Shown here: piece after piece, positions 50,793 to 62,100 of the stretch
Numbering within the stretch: position 1 is the first letter of the stretch
Layout of the letters: each line of letters begins with the position of its first letter
Assembly: GCA_004000515.1 (NCBI GenBank)
Contig: CP034537.1
Coordinates: 5,904,001 to 5,968,000 of the forward strand
DNA from: Pseudomonas poae
Lineage (GTDB): Bacteria; Pseudomonadota; Gammaproteobacteria; Pseudomonadales; Pseudomonadaceae
Direction of reading: 5' to 3'
Length of the DNA: 64,000 bases
Program-made: the position numbers and the translations under genes
Notes under the pieces: model-generated
Databases searched by the model: none
What the model saw: only the letters and a program-made list of their open reading frames with translations
What the model was told of the DNA's origin: nothing

Positions 50793-51775
50793 CCGACCTG
50801 CTGCTGGCCGACGCGCGAAACTATTCGTTTCACCGTCTGCTGGAGCATCTGCACGCTTTGCATGGCGATGACCTGGAAGCGCAGCCCTTGAGTATGGCGG
50901 CGCGCCGTCGTGTGCGCCTGCAAAGTCACGCGGGGCTGGGCTTTCCAGCTTCCGACGTAGTCGAGGCGGCACGCCTTGGGGATCGCGAAGAAGTGCGCTA
51001 TCGCTTGCAGACAACCTTCTTTGGCCTGCACGGCACAGACTCGCCGCTGCCCGGTTATTACCTGGACCGCCTGGCCTACGAGCAGGCACAGGAGCGTGGC
51101 ATACGTCCGGCGTTCATGGACTTTTTCAATCATCGCCTGCTAACCCTTTTGCACCATAGCTGGCGTAAATACCGCTATTACATCCGCTTTCAGGCCGAGG
51201 GCAGCGACCGGTTTTCGCGTTATATTTTTTCCCTGATCGGCCTGAACGATAACGATCTGCGAGGGGCCACGCCGTTACCTTGGGGGCGCCTGCTGAGCTT
51301 TGCCGGCCTGATCGCCAGCCGCAGCCGCTCGCCTTCGGTGGTGTCCGGTATTGTCGAACATTGCTTCGACCTGCACGGCGTGTACATCCGAGAATTCGAG
51401 GCGCGCTCGGTGAGTTTGCCGCAGCGCCAGCGCCATTCGCTAGGTAAGGCCAACGGCACGCTGGGCAGCGACTTTGTGGTGGGAGACCGCAGCAAGACCC
51501 GCGCCAGCAAATTCACCCTGGTAATTCCCGGCCTGACCCAGGCGCGGTTTCGCCAATTTCTGCCCAGCGGTGATCAGTTCGGCCGGTTGCGCCAGTTGAT
51601 GGACTTCTTGCTGCGCGATGTCACCGCCTATGACCTGGAACTGGGGCTCCGCGAAGAAGACGTGCCGCCCTTCAACCTGCAACGCGACAGCGGCAGCCAT
51701 CTGGGTTGGACCAGCTTTATCGAGGACCAGGAACAACGTCATCCCGCCGTGGTGCGGATCCGGGGGCGCGCATGA
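50756..51775 (+). CDS. tssG: T6SS baseplate protein TssG
   Basis: Intact, 339 residues from ATG 50756 (MATVDRQTTRDL). FHRLLEHLHALHGDDL, FGLHGTDSPLPGYYLDRLAY and SAR-like GDRSKTRASKFTLVIPGL are typical. It starts inside tssF and ends with an ATGA overlap with the FHA-TssJ gene. It partners TssF in the wedge. Confidence 0.92.
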   Translation: MATVDRQTTRDLADLLLADARNYSFHRLLEHLHALHGDDLEAQPLSMAARRRVRLQSHAGLGFPASDVVEAARLGDREEVRYRLQTTFFGLHGTDSPLPGYYLDRLAYEQAQERGIRPAFMDFFNHRLLTLLHHSWRKYRYYIRFQAEGSDRFSRYIFSLIGLNDNDLRGATPLPWGRLLSFAGLIASRSRSPSVVSGIVEHCFDLHGVYIREFEARSVSLPQRQRHSLGKANGTLGSDFVVGDRSKTRASKFTLVIPGLTQARFRQFLPSGDQFGRLRQLMDFLLRDVTAYDLELGLREEDVPPFNLQRDSGSHLGWTSFIEDQEQRHPAVVRIRGRA

Positions 51776-53114
51776 AGCTGACCCTGGTTATCAGCAATCC
51801 CGCGCAGTTGCTGCACGGGTATTTGCCCCTTCATCGGCTCGGCCCACAGGGTGGCAGCATCGGCAGTGCGGCGGCTGACTGGCGCCTGGAGGATCGCCAC
51901 AACAGCGTGCGGCCCAACCACTGCGAAATCCGGGTTGTCGAGGGACGTTTCTGCGTGATCGACCTCAGTGGCAGCACCTACGCCAATGGCCATGACTTGC
52001 CATTGGGTCGCAATGTGGCGGTGAGCCTCAACGAGGGCGACCTGTTACAGATTGGGGCGTATCGGGTCGCGGTGCAATTGGGTGAGCACGCACCCCGCTC
52101 GCTCGATGAGCTGTTCACCGGCCAGCCGGAAGGCCTTAAAGCCTGGCACTTGGAGGATTTACCAGCCCTGCCACTGCCCGATCCGCGACCTGCCACGTGC
52201 CCGGAGTTCGAACGCCTTTGCCAACCGGTGAACTTGGCGGAACAAGGTGATCCGCTGCGAGCACTGCAGGCTGCGCCGCTCTCAAAGCAGCCGCCCGAAG
52301 TACCTCCGATGATTCCTAAACGCTCCAGCACGCTGTTCAGCAACTTGCGCCTGGGCACTCTGTTGTTGGCCTGCCTGACCCTCGGCGGCTGCACCCTGCT
52401 CGGCAAAGTCGGCCAGGTGATCTGGACCCCGTCGATCCCAGTCGGTGGCCCAGACGACCAGCCCAGCCGCTACTCCCTGAGCCTGCACGCCAGCGACCAC
52501 GTCAATCCACGCCTGATCAGCACCGGTACTGCACCGGTTGAGGACGCGAGCCGCGCGCCCTACGCCCTCAACGTTCAGGCAAGCAGCCCCCAAGCACTGA
52601 CCGACAAAGTGCAAACCCTGCTCAACCACTTGTACGAAAACGTGCCGGCTCAGTCGCCGCTGGCCGTGAAACCCGAACCGGCGGAGCCCATGTCACCCCT
52701 CGAAGACACGCTGTTGGGCCAATACGACGCCCAAGGGGTCAGCCTGACCACGCCTTGGGGCAACCCGACATTGCAGCATGTCGCCACGCCAATCGCCTTC
52801 AAGGTCTTGCAGCTGACCGACGACTCGCTGCTGGTCAACGCCAGCCCCCAGGCCATAGCTGAAGACATGAAAAGACCTTGGGCAGCACCTACATCCGCGC
52901 CGACGACTACCTGCTCCAGCCCGGCCAATTCAAGTTCGTCGACCTGCGCGCCCTGGATGAGGACACCCGTTTTATCGCGGTGATCGCCGACTACCACAGC
53001 AGCGATGTCGGCCATTGGAAACAGCATCTTCGGGTTGAACCCAAGGGCCGGCAATACGCCGTGCTGGTGCAGTTGGACGCCACCCAGGTCAGCCTCAAGG
53101 GAGAAACCCGATGA
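51772..53114 (+). CDS. tssJ: Fused FHA domain protein and T6SS lipoprotein TssJ (one frame break)
   Basis: A single frame begins with an FHA-like domain (about 20-100: GGSIGSAAADWRLEDRHNSV, NHCEI, NGHDLPLG). The Arg of the canonical GR motif is Ser, so phosphothreonine binding may be weak. A low-complexity linker follows, then MIPKRSSTLFSNL (Met180 at 52309) and a lipoprotein signal LLACLTLGGC, then the TssJ domain. The frame breaks at AAAA (52870-52873); one A is missing (MKKTLGSTYIRADDY). Corrected total 447 residues. TssJ is an outer-membrane lipoprotein contacting TssM. Either Met180 is an internal start or the signal is cleaved. Confidence 0.8.
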
Positions 53115-53151
53115 CGTCTTTTCCAGCTACTTTTGCGCAGAGTAATTACCG

Positions 53152-54498
53152 ATGAGTTCACGCAACCCCGTTATCTGGCATGAAGGTTTGTTTGTCAAAC
53201 CCCAGCACTTCCAGCAGCAGGCCCGCGCCGCCGAGGCCGCCGTGCATCAGCGCGTGCACAGCCTGAACGACGCCCTTTACGGTTTCAGCGAACTGGCGTT
53301 GAACACCGAATACCTGGGCTTCGGCAAGGTCGCGATTACCCACGCACGCGGGATCATGCCCGATGGCAGTGTCTTCGACATTCCGCATGATCTGGCACCG
53401 CCCGCCCCTTTGGAGATCGCCGACAGCAGTGCCGTCAACCAGATCGTCTATCTGGTGCTGCCGCTGCGTTCCAACGGCGCCCTCGAAGTGCGCTGGCCCG
53501 ACCATTACGGCAACAGCCGCTACATCGCCCGTCGCGAGGACATCCGCGACACCCACAGCGATGACGGCGATCAGGTGGGCATGGACCTGGCCGTGCCTAA
53601 CCTGCAACTGATGCTTGAACGCAGCGACCGCAGTGCCTTCACCGGCATCGCCCTGGGCCGAATCAAAGACAAACGCCCGGACGGCAGCTTGGTGATGGAT
53701 GAGCATTTCTATCCCACCAGCCTGTCCCTGCAAGCAGTGCCGACATTGCACCGCTACCTGGGTGAAGTGGCCGGATTGATGCGCGCGCGCGCCCAGAACC
53801 TGGCCCAGCGTATTGGCTCGCCGGGGCAGTCGGGCGTGGCCGATGTCACTGACTTCAACTTGCTGCAAACCCTCAATCGCCTGTTCCCGTTGTTCCAGCA
53901 CCTGGCCCGCCAGCGCCAGGTTCACCCGGAGCGGCTGTACACCGCACTGGCCCAGGCCTGCGGTGAACTGGTGACCTTTACCGATGAAGGTCACCTGCCC
54001 CAGGAGTACCCGGCCTACCAACACGACAACCTGCGCGAGTCCTTCCAGCTTCTGGAGCACACCCTGCGTCGCGCCTTGGGCACCGTGCTGCAACCGCGGG
54101 CGGTGTCGCTGCCGATCGTCGAGCTGCAATACGGCGTGCGCACTGCCGCATTGAACGACAAGCGCCTGCTGGACAACGCCGAATTCGTACTCGCGGTGCG
54201 GGCCGAACTGCCCGCAGAGACCCTGCGCCAGCAACTGCCCAGGCAGATCAAGATCAGCTCCACCGAAGGCCTGGAGCAATTGGTCAGCCTACAACTTCCA
54301 GGCATTCCGCTGCTGCCGCTACCGGTTGCGCCGCGTCACCTGCCGTTCCATGCCGGCTTCAGCTACTTCGAACTCGACCGCCATCACCCGACCTGGGAGA
54401 GCCTGCGCAGCGGCAGCGGGTTTGGCTTCCATATTGCCGGAGAATTCCCGGAACTGGAGTTGCAGTTCTGGGCCATCAGGAGTGAAAAAGATGAGTGA
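53152..54498 (+). CDS. tssK: T6SS baseplate protein TssK
   Basis: Intact, 448 residues. The N-terminal PVIWHEGLFVKPQHFQQQ is diagnostic; TDFNLLQTLNRLFPLFQHL and HAGFSYFELDRHHPTWESL end the protein. TssK links the baseplate to the membrane complex. It is preceded by 37 bp after tssJ and its stop overlaps tssL by 8 bp. Confidence 0.95.
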   Translation: MSSRNPVIWHEGLFVKPQHFQQQARAAEAAVHQRVHSLNDALYGFSELALNTEYLGFGKVAITHARGIMPDGSVFDIPHDLAPPAPLEIADSSAVNQIVYLVLPLRSNGALEVRWPDHYGNSRYIARREDIRDTHSDDGDQVGMDLAVPNLQLMLERSDRSAFTGIALGRIKDKRPDGSLVMDEHFYPTSLSLQAVPTLHRYLGEVAGLMRARAQNLAQRIGSPGQSGVADVTDFNLLQTLNRLFPLFQHLARQRQVHPERLYTALAQACGELVTFTDEGHLPQEYPAYQHDNLRESFQLLEHTLRRALGTVLQPRAVSLPIVELQYGVRTAALNDKRLLDNAEFVLAVRAELPAETLRQQLPRQIKISSTEGLEQLVSLQLPGIPLLPLPVAPRHLPFHAGFSYFELDRHHPTWESLRSGSGFGFHIAGEFPELELQFWAIRSEKDE

Positions 54499-55336
54499 TG
54501 TGAAGAACGGCTCCAACCCTGAGTTAGACGTCAGCCCTCCAGTGTTTGACGAACTGGTACAGCACTTCAGAAGCCAGCCGGAACCTGCCGAACCAGAGCA
54601 GCCGAAACCAAAACCCGAACTGCTGCTTGCAGACCCTGAGTTCGACATACGCGGTGTGGCGTGGAACCCGCTGTGCGATGCCGCCACGCCCTTGATCGGC
54701 CTGGTAATCCGAATACGGCGCCTGGACCAGCATGCCGACGTGCCTGCGTTGTACCGCAGCGTCAGCAACCAGATCACCACGATCATGGAAGAAGTCAGCC
54801 AACTCGACTACGACGACGGCATGCTCAAGGCCTACTCCTACAGCCTGTGCCTGTTGCTGGACGAGGTCGTCATGGCCACCTCCTGGGGCAAGCTCTCCAG
54901 TTGGAGTGAACGCTCATTGCTCAGCCAGTTCCACGGGGAAACCCGAGGCGGTGAGCGGTTTTTCACCATCATGAACAACATGATCCCCGAAGCGGCCCGG
55001 TACCAGCATGTGCTGGAGTTCATGTACCAGTGCCTGGTCTCCGGCCTTAAGGGCAAATATGGCTTACATCCCAAGGGTGATGACGAAATACAGAAAATCA
55101 TCACCCAACTGCACGGTCTGTTGCGCCCCTTGCGCGGCGAGACGCCCAAACGCCTGACCGACCCGCTCAAAAACGTTGCGCCGCGCAATTACCGGATCAA
55201 GCGCACCTGGCCGCTGTGGACACCGTGGGCTTTGGCCGCGGTCGTTTTAGCGACCGCCTACACCCTCTACACCCTGCGTTTGAACGCCATTACCCAGGAA
55301 GTGTTGGTCTCTCTGGAGCGGATTCTCAACCTGTAA
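54491..55336 (+). CDS. tssL: T6SS inner-membrane protein TssL, DotU family
   Basis: Intact, 281 residues from ATG 54491 with GGAG before it. A proline-rich N-terminus precedes the DotU helical domain (LCLLLDEVVMATSWGKLSSW, then SLLSQFHGETRGGERFF) and one C-terminal membrane helix (WALAAVVLATAYTLYTL). There is no OmpA/peptidoglycan-binding extension, so anchoring to the cell wall must rely on another protein. It forms the membrane complex with TssM and TssJ. Confidence 0.94.
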   Translation: MSDVKNGSNPELDVSPPVFDELVQHFRSQPEPAEPEQPKPKPELLLADPEFDIRGVAWNPLCDAATPLIGLVIRIRRLDQHADVPALYRSVSNQITTIMEEVSQLDYDDGMLKAYSYSLCLLLDEVVMATSWGKLSSWSERSLLSQFHGETRGGERFFTIMNNMIPEAARYQHVLEFMYQCLVSGLKGKYGLHPKGDDEIQKIITQLHGLLRPLRGETPKRLTDPLKNVAPRNYRIKRTWPLWTPWALAAVVLATAYTLYTLRLNAITQEVLVSLERILNL

Positions 55337-55441
55337 CCGATTTTCAGCGCACTCATTGCGAGTGCCTGCAAAGCCATGGCCGTGTCGGCCATAACCCACG
55401 ACCACAACGGTCGCTCAATTGATCGCGACAAGGAGCATGTC

Positions 55442-55954
55442 ATGCCAACACCCGCGTACATCAGCATCCACGGCAAAAACCAGGGCCATATCACCAAGGG
55501 CGCATTCACTGCCGACTCGGTGGGCAACGTCTTTGTGGAAGGCCACGAGGATGAAATCCTCGTCCAGGAAATTGACCACCAGATTGCCGCTCCCACCGAT
55601 CCGCAAAGCGGTCAGCCTGCCGGCCAGCGCGTGCACGAACCTCTGATCTTCACCAGTGCCTTGAGCAAAGCTTCGCCCATGCTCTACCAGGCCCTGGCCA
55701 CCGGCGAAATGCTGCCCACCGTCGAGGTCAAGTGGTTCCGCACCTCGGGCGATGGCAAGCAGGAACACTTCTTCACCACCAAGTTGGAAGACGCCACCGT
55801 CGTCAAAATCAACACCGTGCTGCCCCACGCCCAGGACAGCAAAAACGCCAACTACACCCAGTTGATCAAGACCAGCCTGGCGTATCGCAAGGTCAGCTGG
55901 AGCCATGTGGTGGCTGGCACCGAAGCTTCCGATGACTGGCGTAAACCGGCTTAA
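55442..55954 (+). CDS. hcp: T6SS tube protein Hcp
   Basis: Intact, 170 residues from ATG 55442 with AAGGAG six bases before. TPAYISIHGKNQGHITKGAF, QEIDHQI and VSWSHVVAGTEASDDWRKP are the conserved parts. Hexamers stack into the tube that is ejected with VgrG. A strong GC hairpin lies 13 bases after the stop, and the frame beyond the stop stays open for a PAAR-like fragment. Confidence 0.95.
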   Translation: MPTPAYISIHGKNQGHITKGAFTADSVGNVFVEGHEDEILVQEIDHQIAAPTDPQSGQPAGQRVHEPLIFTSALSKASPMLYQALATGEMLPTVEVKWFRTSGDGKQEHFFTTKLEDATVVKINTVLPHAQDSKNANYTQLIKTSLAYRKVSWSHVVAGTEASDDWRKPA

Positions 55955-56119
55955 CCGCCGGCCTGCCCGTTCCGCCGCGTCAGCGGCGGAACGTTCACTG
56001 GCTCAATAGTTGGTACGCGCAACGTCACCGTTAACGGCAAAGCCGTGGCGCGTATCGGTGAAAGCACCGACCACACAGGCGTGCTGAAAAACGGCGACGC
56101 CAGCTGGCTGATCAACTGA
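55955..56119 (+). pseudogene. PAAR-like fragment after hcp, no start codon seen
   Basis: In the frame directly after the hcp stop, 54 codons run to TGA (56117-56119): GSIVGTRNVTVNGKAVARIG resembles a PAAR repeat (variable-G-variable-NGxxxAR.GD). No ATG, GTG or TTG precedes it in this frame. Another frame starts at ATG 55932, inside hcp, and stops at 56011. It may be a frame-broken small PAAR tip protein or a remnant. A functional PAAR tip protein would otherwise have to come from elsewhere. Confidence 0.45.
55968..55993 (+). terminator. GC-rich hairpin just after hcp
   Basis: CGTTCCGCCG (55968-55977), CGTCAG loop, CGGCGGAACG (55984-55993): a perfect 10-bp stem, 13 bases after the hcp stop. 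TTCACTGG follows, so there is no T run. It may act as a partial terminator or as a 3' mRNA stabiliser, raising hcp output relative to vgrG. Confidence 0.55.
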
Positions 56120-56144
56120 CCCAGACTCACCACAAGGAGGTTTC

Positions 56145-58174
56145 ATGCCCCGTCAAAGCGACCTGCGTTACACCTTCGAACCGCTACGGGGCGATCCCTT
56201 CGAAGTGGTCTCATTTACCCTTCAGGAAGGCCTATCCCAACCGTTCAAACTGGAACTCGAACTCGTCAGCCATCACCCGGCGATCGACTTCTACCGCATG
56301 CTCGACCTGGCGGCAGTGTTCACCATCTGGCGCGACGACACCCCGGTTCGCTACGTCCACGGTTTGGTCAGCCTGTTCCAGCAAGGTGACACCGGTTTCC
56401 GCCGCACCCGCTACACCGCCATAGTTGAACCGACCCTGAAGCGTTTCGACCTGCGCTCCAACTGGCGCATCTTCCAGGGCCAGACCGTGCCCGACATCAT
56501 CACCAGCATGCTGGCCGAGCAAAAGCTGACTGACATCCGCAGCGAGATCTGCTTCGAGCACCAACCCCGCGAATACTGCGTACAAGCCGGCGAAACCGAC
56601 CTCGACTTCATCGCCCGCCTCGCCGCCGAAGAAGGCCTGCTCTACACCTTCGAACACCGTGCCGACGGCCACACCCTCATCCTTACCGACCGCGTCGGCG
56701 GCCTCGGCACCATCGGCACCCACACCGATTGCCCGGTGATCTACCAACCCATGTCCGGTGGCGACTCCAAGGAACCGGCGCTGAACCGCTTCCACTACAC
56801 CGAACAAGTGCGCACCGCACGCCAGGTGCAGCGCGACTACACCTTCACCCACCCGCGCTATAGCCAGCAGCACACCGCCACTGGCGATCAGGACCTGAAC
56901 AACCAGCACAAGGACTACGAACGCTACGACTACCCCGGCCGCTACAAGCGCGATATCGCCGGCAAACCCTTCACCAAAACGCGCCTGGCCGCGCTGCGCA
57001 ACGACGCCAAGTTGGCGCACCTGGAGGGCGACGATGAGCGCCTGCAACCGGGGCTGGCGTTCGACCTCAACGAGCATCCGCGTGAAGATTTCAATGACCG
57101 TTGGCGCACCATCGCCATCAGACACGAAGGCAAACAGCACACCAGCTTGCAGGAAGAGTCGTTCGGCAGTGGCCTTGGTACGTCTTACTCGTTGAAAGCC
57201 AGCGCGATTCGCTGGACCTCGGATTGGAAGGCGCCGATGCGTGACAAACCGTGCATCGACGGCCCGCAAATCGCCACGGTGGTCGGGCCTCCCGGCGAGG
57301 AGATTTATTGCGATGAATGGGGCCGGGTCAAGGTGCAGTTTCCGTGGGACCGTTCGGACAAAAACAACGACCAGAGTTCGTGCTGGATCCGTGTCGCTCA
57401 AGGCTGGGCAGGCGCGACGTGGGGGCCATGGCCGTGCCGCGCGTGAATCAGGAACTGATCATCAGCTTTTTGGATGGCGACCCTGACCAGCCTATCGCCA
57501 CGGGCCGCACCTACCGCCAGACCAATCTGCCGCCGTATGAGCTGCCCAAGCACAAGACACGGATGACCATCAAAAGCCGCACTCATAAGGGTGATGGCTT
57601 CAATGAACTGCGTTTTGAGGATGAGTTGGGCCAGGAGGAAGTGTTTATCCATGCCGAGAAAGACAAGAACGTCCATATCAAACATGACAACACAACGTTT
57701 GTGGGCAATAACCGTAAAGAGGAGGTAGGCAATGATGAACAGATCACAATCGGGAACGACCAGTCCCACGAGATCGGGCGGGACCACACACTCTCCACCG
57801 GGCGTGACCATGAGACAACTATCGGCCGGGATCGTAGTGAACGTGTCGGCAATAACCGCTATGACACCACCACGGCCAACTATCAAAGCGAGGTGGGTGG
57901 TCACAGCCAGGAAACGATCTCAGGGCAACATAGTCTTACTGCCGGCCAAGGCATGCACCACACCACTACGGTCTACCAATTGCGAGCCAGCGAGCGTGTG
58001 GTCTTTCAAAGCCCCGGCGGCAGCCTCACGCTGGACGCACAAGGCATTCACCTCAATGGCGTAGCTATCACCCTACGTGGCCCAGTAACCGCCACGACTC
58101 CAGGCAGCGGCCAAGCTCTGACGCTGCAGTTACAGCCCGAGGCAGGTCAGGCCTGCGTGGAGAAAAACCGATGA
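56145..58174 (+). CDS. vgrG: T6SS spike protein VgrG/TssI (one frame break)
   Basis: About 676 residues. The gp27-like domain ([20 protein letters not shown], then [24 protein letters not shown] in part) and the gp5 OB fold ([20 protein letters not shown]) are clear. The frame breaks at GGGGG (57421-57425): six are expected, reading [21 protein letters not shown] repetitive needle follows with [24 protein letters not shown] repeats. AAGGAGG precedes ATG 56145. It ends with an ATGA overlap with the adaptor gene. It forms the puncturing tip and carries the effector. Confidence 0.94.
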
Positions 58175-59109
58175 CCCCGGCCAGCGTCCAGGCGTTCGTC
58201 GCCGAACAGCATGCACCCGATGCCACGCTGTACTTGTTACTCGACCCTTTGGCTGACTGTGCAGCAGATGATCCGTTACACATTGAGACGTTACGACAAA
58301 CACTTGGCAACAACGCCATCACACCTCTGCATCGTCCCGATCTGACGCATACTCCATCGGCCTGCCCAATGCTCGTGACCCTCGCCACGCCCGGCGTTTT
58401 ACCGTCGCAAACGCTAATGGCGCTATCTGTCCTGCGCGCTCAGGAGGATCTGAGTCGTCACAAACGTTATGTGTGCGGTTGGCTCAGCAGCAGCGCCGCT
58501 GCCCGACATTTAAGTGCCCATATCGTTTCGCTCGGACAACTTCCGCTAGAAAAGGGACAAGCGTTCTTCCCGATTCATGAACCCCTTCGCCTGGAGTTGC
58601 TGGCTGGAACCTTCCGCCGTAACGATGAAGGGCCGTGGTGGCCGATCCAACACTGGCTACTGCCCACCAGCAGCGGAACCAGCAGCCTATTGGTAGGCAT
58701 ACCCGAATGTCGCGTCACCACGGACACTCGCACGACTGCCGTACAGCAAGACGTCTCTATGGTGTCTGCCTTGCTGAGTGGTTGGCGCCGCGCCCTTCGC
58801 TTGCCGTTGACGTATGCCCCCGCACGCTGGAACGGGCCTGCTGCATTGCCGCCTCAGGCGGCGGCACAGGCCTATATTCAGATCCAGCAAGCCCGCCATT
58901 TAGGGCTTAGCGACCCAGACGACATCCTGACATTGGCCTTGCATCGCCTGATGCTGCACCCACTCCTGCACCAGCACGCCGGAGTTCGAGCCCTGATCGA
59001 GCAAGCGGTCCAAGGGCAAGCGCCGCTGAGCCACTTGCTCACCCCCTACAATGACAGCGCCTGGCAGCGGGCCGTGTCGGATTTGAACCATGCCGGAGCA
59101 CTTCAATGA
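58171..59109 (+). CDS. Probable T6SS effector adaptor, DUF4123-like
   Basis: Intact, 312 residues. The N-terminus ([20 protein letters not shown]) and the following P-rich segment resemble DUF4123 chaperones, which load effectors onto VgrG; similarity is modest. A later part, from about residue 165 ([20 protein letters not shown]), is variable. The strongest evidence is position: between vgrG and a large effector, with 4-bp ATGA overlaps at both ends. Confidence 0.55.
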   Translation: MTPASVQAFVAEQHAPDATLYLLLDPLADCAADDPLHIETLRQTLGNNAITPLHRPDLTHTPSACPMLVTLATPGVLPSQTLMALSVLRAQEDLSRHKRYVCGWLSSSAAARHLSAHIVSLGQLPLEKGQAFFPIHEPLRLELLAGTFRRNDEGPWWPIQHWLLPTSSGTSSLLVGIPECRVTTDTRTTAVQQDVSMVSALLSGWRRALRLPLTYAPARWNGPAALPPQAAAQAYIQIQQARHLGLSDPDDILTLALHRLMLHPLLHQHAGVRALIEQAVQGQAPLSHLLTPYNDSAWQRAVSDLNHAGALQ

Positions 59110-62100
59110 CCTTGGGCGCACACCTTAGGATTGCCATCGCCGAAACCGCCGTTTCAAAAGGTCAATGCACCGCCTGTCAACGTAAAGGACTGCCCATTTT
59201 GCCGCTGCGTCACGCGATAGTGCCGCGTTCACAGAATGAGCCCGTTCGGCCTGATACCGTGCATATCAATACGCGCCTGGGCCTACGTACCCTGCGCGCA
59301 GGCTACCTGTATGTGTTGCTGGATCGCGTGATCTGGCATGCGTATCAGGTGACCCCAGATGGTTATTTGCGTCAATTCAACCCCTACGCCCCTGCGCCCG
59401 CCAATGAGGCCCCGCTGTCCGATGCTTGCCTCTCGTCCAATCACGATTGCCCGGCGTCATTCCTCAACATTGACACTCACCAGCACAGCCAAGCATGGCT
59501 GGCCTTCGCCAATGACCCTTGGCCTGCCAGCGTGCTGGACGCCTACAAGGCCGGTCATGCTTCGGAGCGTTTCCAGAAGCTGGACCTCGCGAGCGCACGT
59601 GACAACCCCGCCAGCGTCGGCCTTGCCATGACGGATGCCCACCTACAGGTGGATAAGCAGGTTTACGAATACCAGCAGCACCCGATCACCCAATTGCCTA
59701 TCGCTTCCGAGCCCGACTGGCGCTTCTACGATCATCCGCCCCAGGAATCCGCGCCACAATTCGACAGCGTGCATGGTTTCCAGAGCCGGGCCAATCGCCT
59801 GAGTGCGCTAAGGGCTTCCTGCGCAACGCCATTGCGCAGCATGAACTTCAACAGGGCGTCCTGGCGTTTGTCTTGGATGACACGCTCGGCCTGGTGCAAG
59901 AACTCAACGACACCCGCACCCGCTGGATCCAGTCGCGGCAGACCTGGATGAACGATCCGGATCGCTCCTATCAATATCAGACCTCTCAGTTATTGCTGGC
60001 CATTCGCGAAGTGCACCGCGAGCGCGCAGAAGGCCAAACGCCCCTGCCAGCGTCTGCCGAACCCATGACCGGTGACGGCCCGCCGGTATTTTCCAGCCCC
60101 GAAGAGCAACGCGAGCGGATCGTCCAAAAGCGCACCGTTGCCTACAACGGGGCCCTAGAGAACGTTACGACGAACAGAAGCGTGCCATATTTCACCAAAT
60201 ATATGAGCAAGAATGGGCCAACTATCAGCGTTACATCGACCAAAGCGCACACGCCTACGCGGCAGCGTGTCGCTCCCGGCAGTTTGCCTGTATCGAACAA
60301 AACGACTACGACGGCGATGATCGCCCGTCAGGACGGGCCTACAGCCAGACCATGGCGCAGTGCTTGAATGGCGGCATCAGTGAGGCGCCGATGGGACAAG
60401 GGGATGGCCCGCCAGAGAAAAAATCCCATTGCCGACACTGGGCCTACCGCCTCCCTATGGAGCGACTGGCTGAAGAACCCCAAAAGCCCCATCTATCGCG
60501 CCCTTCTGTTACGCGATAAACAATTGCTGGCCGATCTTTTACCCAGTTTCAATGCGGCGGGTGATTCCGACTGGAACGACAGTGAAAAGCTCTACTCCGC
60601 CCTTACCAAGCTTATCGACAATGAGGAGTTCAGGCACCATGTCCGCCCTCATCTGCAGCAGACCATGGCACAGCTGCTCGGCGCCCTCAACGCCTCCGCC
60701 GCCCGCTTGCTACCGTCGCTCGGCCCTGGAGTGCAACGCGTAGTCTCGCGTCTCAACAGTGCCAGCCAACTGCTGTACAACGGCATTCATCTGGCCGAAC
60801 TCAAGGTGACGATGAGGCTGGGTGACTACTACGCGCTGCAATGTGAGCACCTGCGCAACCTGCAACGCAAGGCCGCTGATGCCATCAACCGTACCTGGGA
60901 AGGCATCAAGGACGAACTGGGAAAAATCGACGATGAGGCTCGCAAGGCGCGCAAGCAGGTACGCCCGCTGATTCAAGGCGGCCTGCTCAGCCTGGCGGTA
61001 CTGGACCCGAAGATTGCCAACCTCAGCGTGACCATCAGCGTCTGGGTTGAAGGCAAGGTCACCGATTTGCAGGACACCTTGATGCGCCAGGCCAACCTCG
61101 GCGTGGATCAGTTGGGCAAGCGTACGCACGCGGCACTGGCCGAACTGGTCGTCGCTGTCGGCACACTGGACCCACAGGCGCGCAAGGTGCTGCAGGGCGT
61201 CAAAGTGTCCTCGTACCTGAGTGCTGCATGGATACGCGCCGGCTTTACCGGGCTGCGCGGCGCGGCCGGTAGCAGCGAGCTGCTGCTGGCAATGGGCGGG
61301 ATGTACCTGCTCAGCGATTCACTGACAAAAACCCTGAAGGACGTAGAACAGGCGATGGGAGATAAGGCCGTTGAGGCCCGGTTGGCGTTGTATGGCAGTA
61401 GCTTGGGGGTGCTGGGTGGAGGGGTTGAAGTCGTAGGTATCGCATTGGAGAAAGGGGCGGTACAAGTGAAGAAGGTCGGAGGTTTGTCTAGCCAGGCGAT
61501 GAGTGCGGTAAACGCGACTGCGCGTATAGGTAACGTATTTGTGCGGGCCGGAGCGACCATCGGCGCTGTGGCGGGATTGTACGATGCGACACAGGCGGGG
61601 TTTGCGGCGCATCGTGCGATGAAAGGAGGCGATGCAACTGCATCGAGACTTTACAGAACATCAGCGGTAATTTCAGGATTTGGAGCGGTTGCGGGCGTCT
61701 GGGCCGCTGCTACAGGTGCCAGCGTGCTGCTTGGCCCACTGGGTATAGCCATACTGCTCGGAATAGCGGCGTATGGACTCTATCAATGGGCTGAAAGTGC
61801 GGAATCCACACCTCTGGAACGATGGGCGCGACGTTCCTTCTTTGGTTACGGCAATGAGACGCCACCAATTCATTGGAATACATCCGACCAAGCCCACATC
61901 GCCATCGCCGAACTCAACGCCGCGACCCTAGGCATTGAAGCCGGCGTCAATTTTCGCTTACGCATCGTCAATAGCGGGTCGCACAGCTGGGGTGGCCCCA
62001 TGGGCAGCGTGGGCGCACCGGTCCCTGAACAGCACCTCGAATATCGCCTGCTCTTGCCGCTCTTCGACGCCAACCGCTCAGCCTATCGTTGGTCACTGAC

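Noticed and set aside
56232..57401. 389-codon minus-strand ORF opposite vgrG
   Set aside because: Shadow of vgrG codon bias; Val/Ala-rich low-complexity translation with no family similarity.
57720..57880. Tandem-repeat or CRISPR-like structure in the 3' part of vgrG
   Set aside because: The repeats are at protein level (G-R-D-H type) with variable DNA spacing, typical of the VgrG needle; no conserved direct repeat with spacers.
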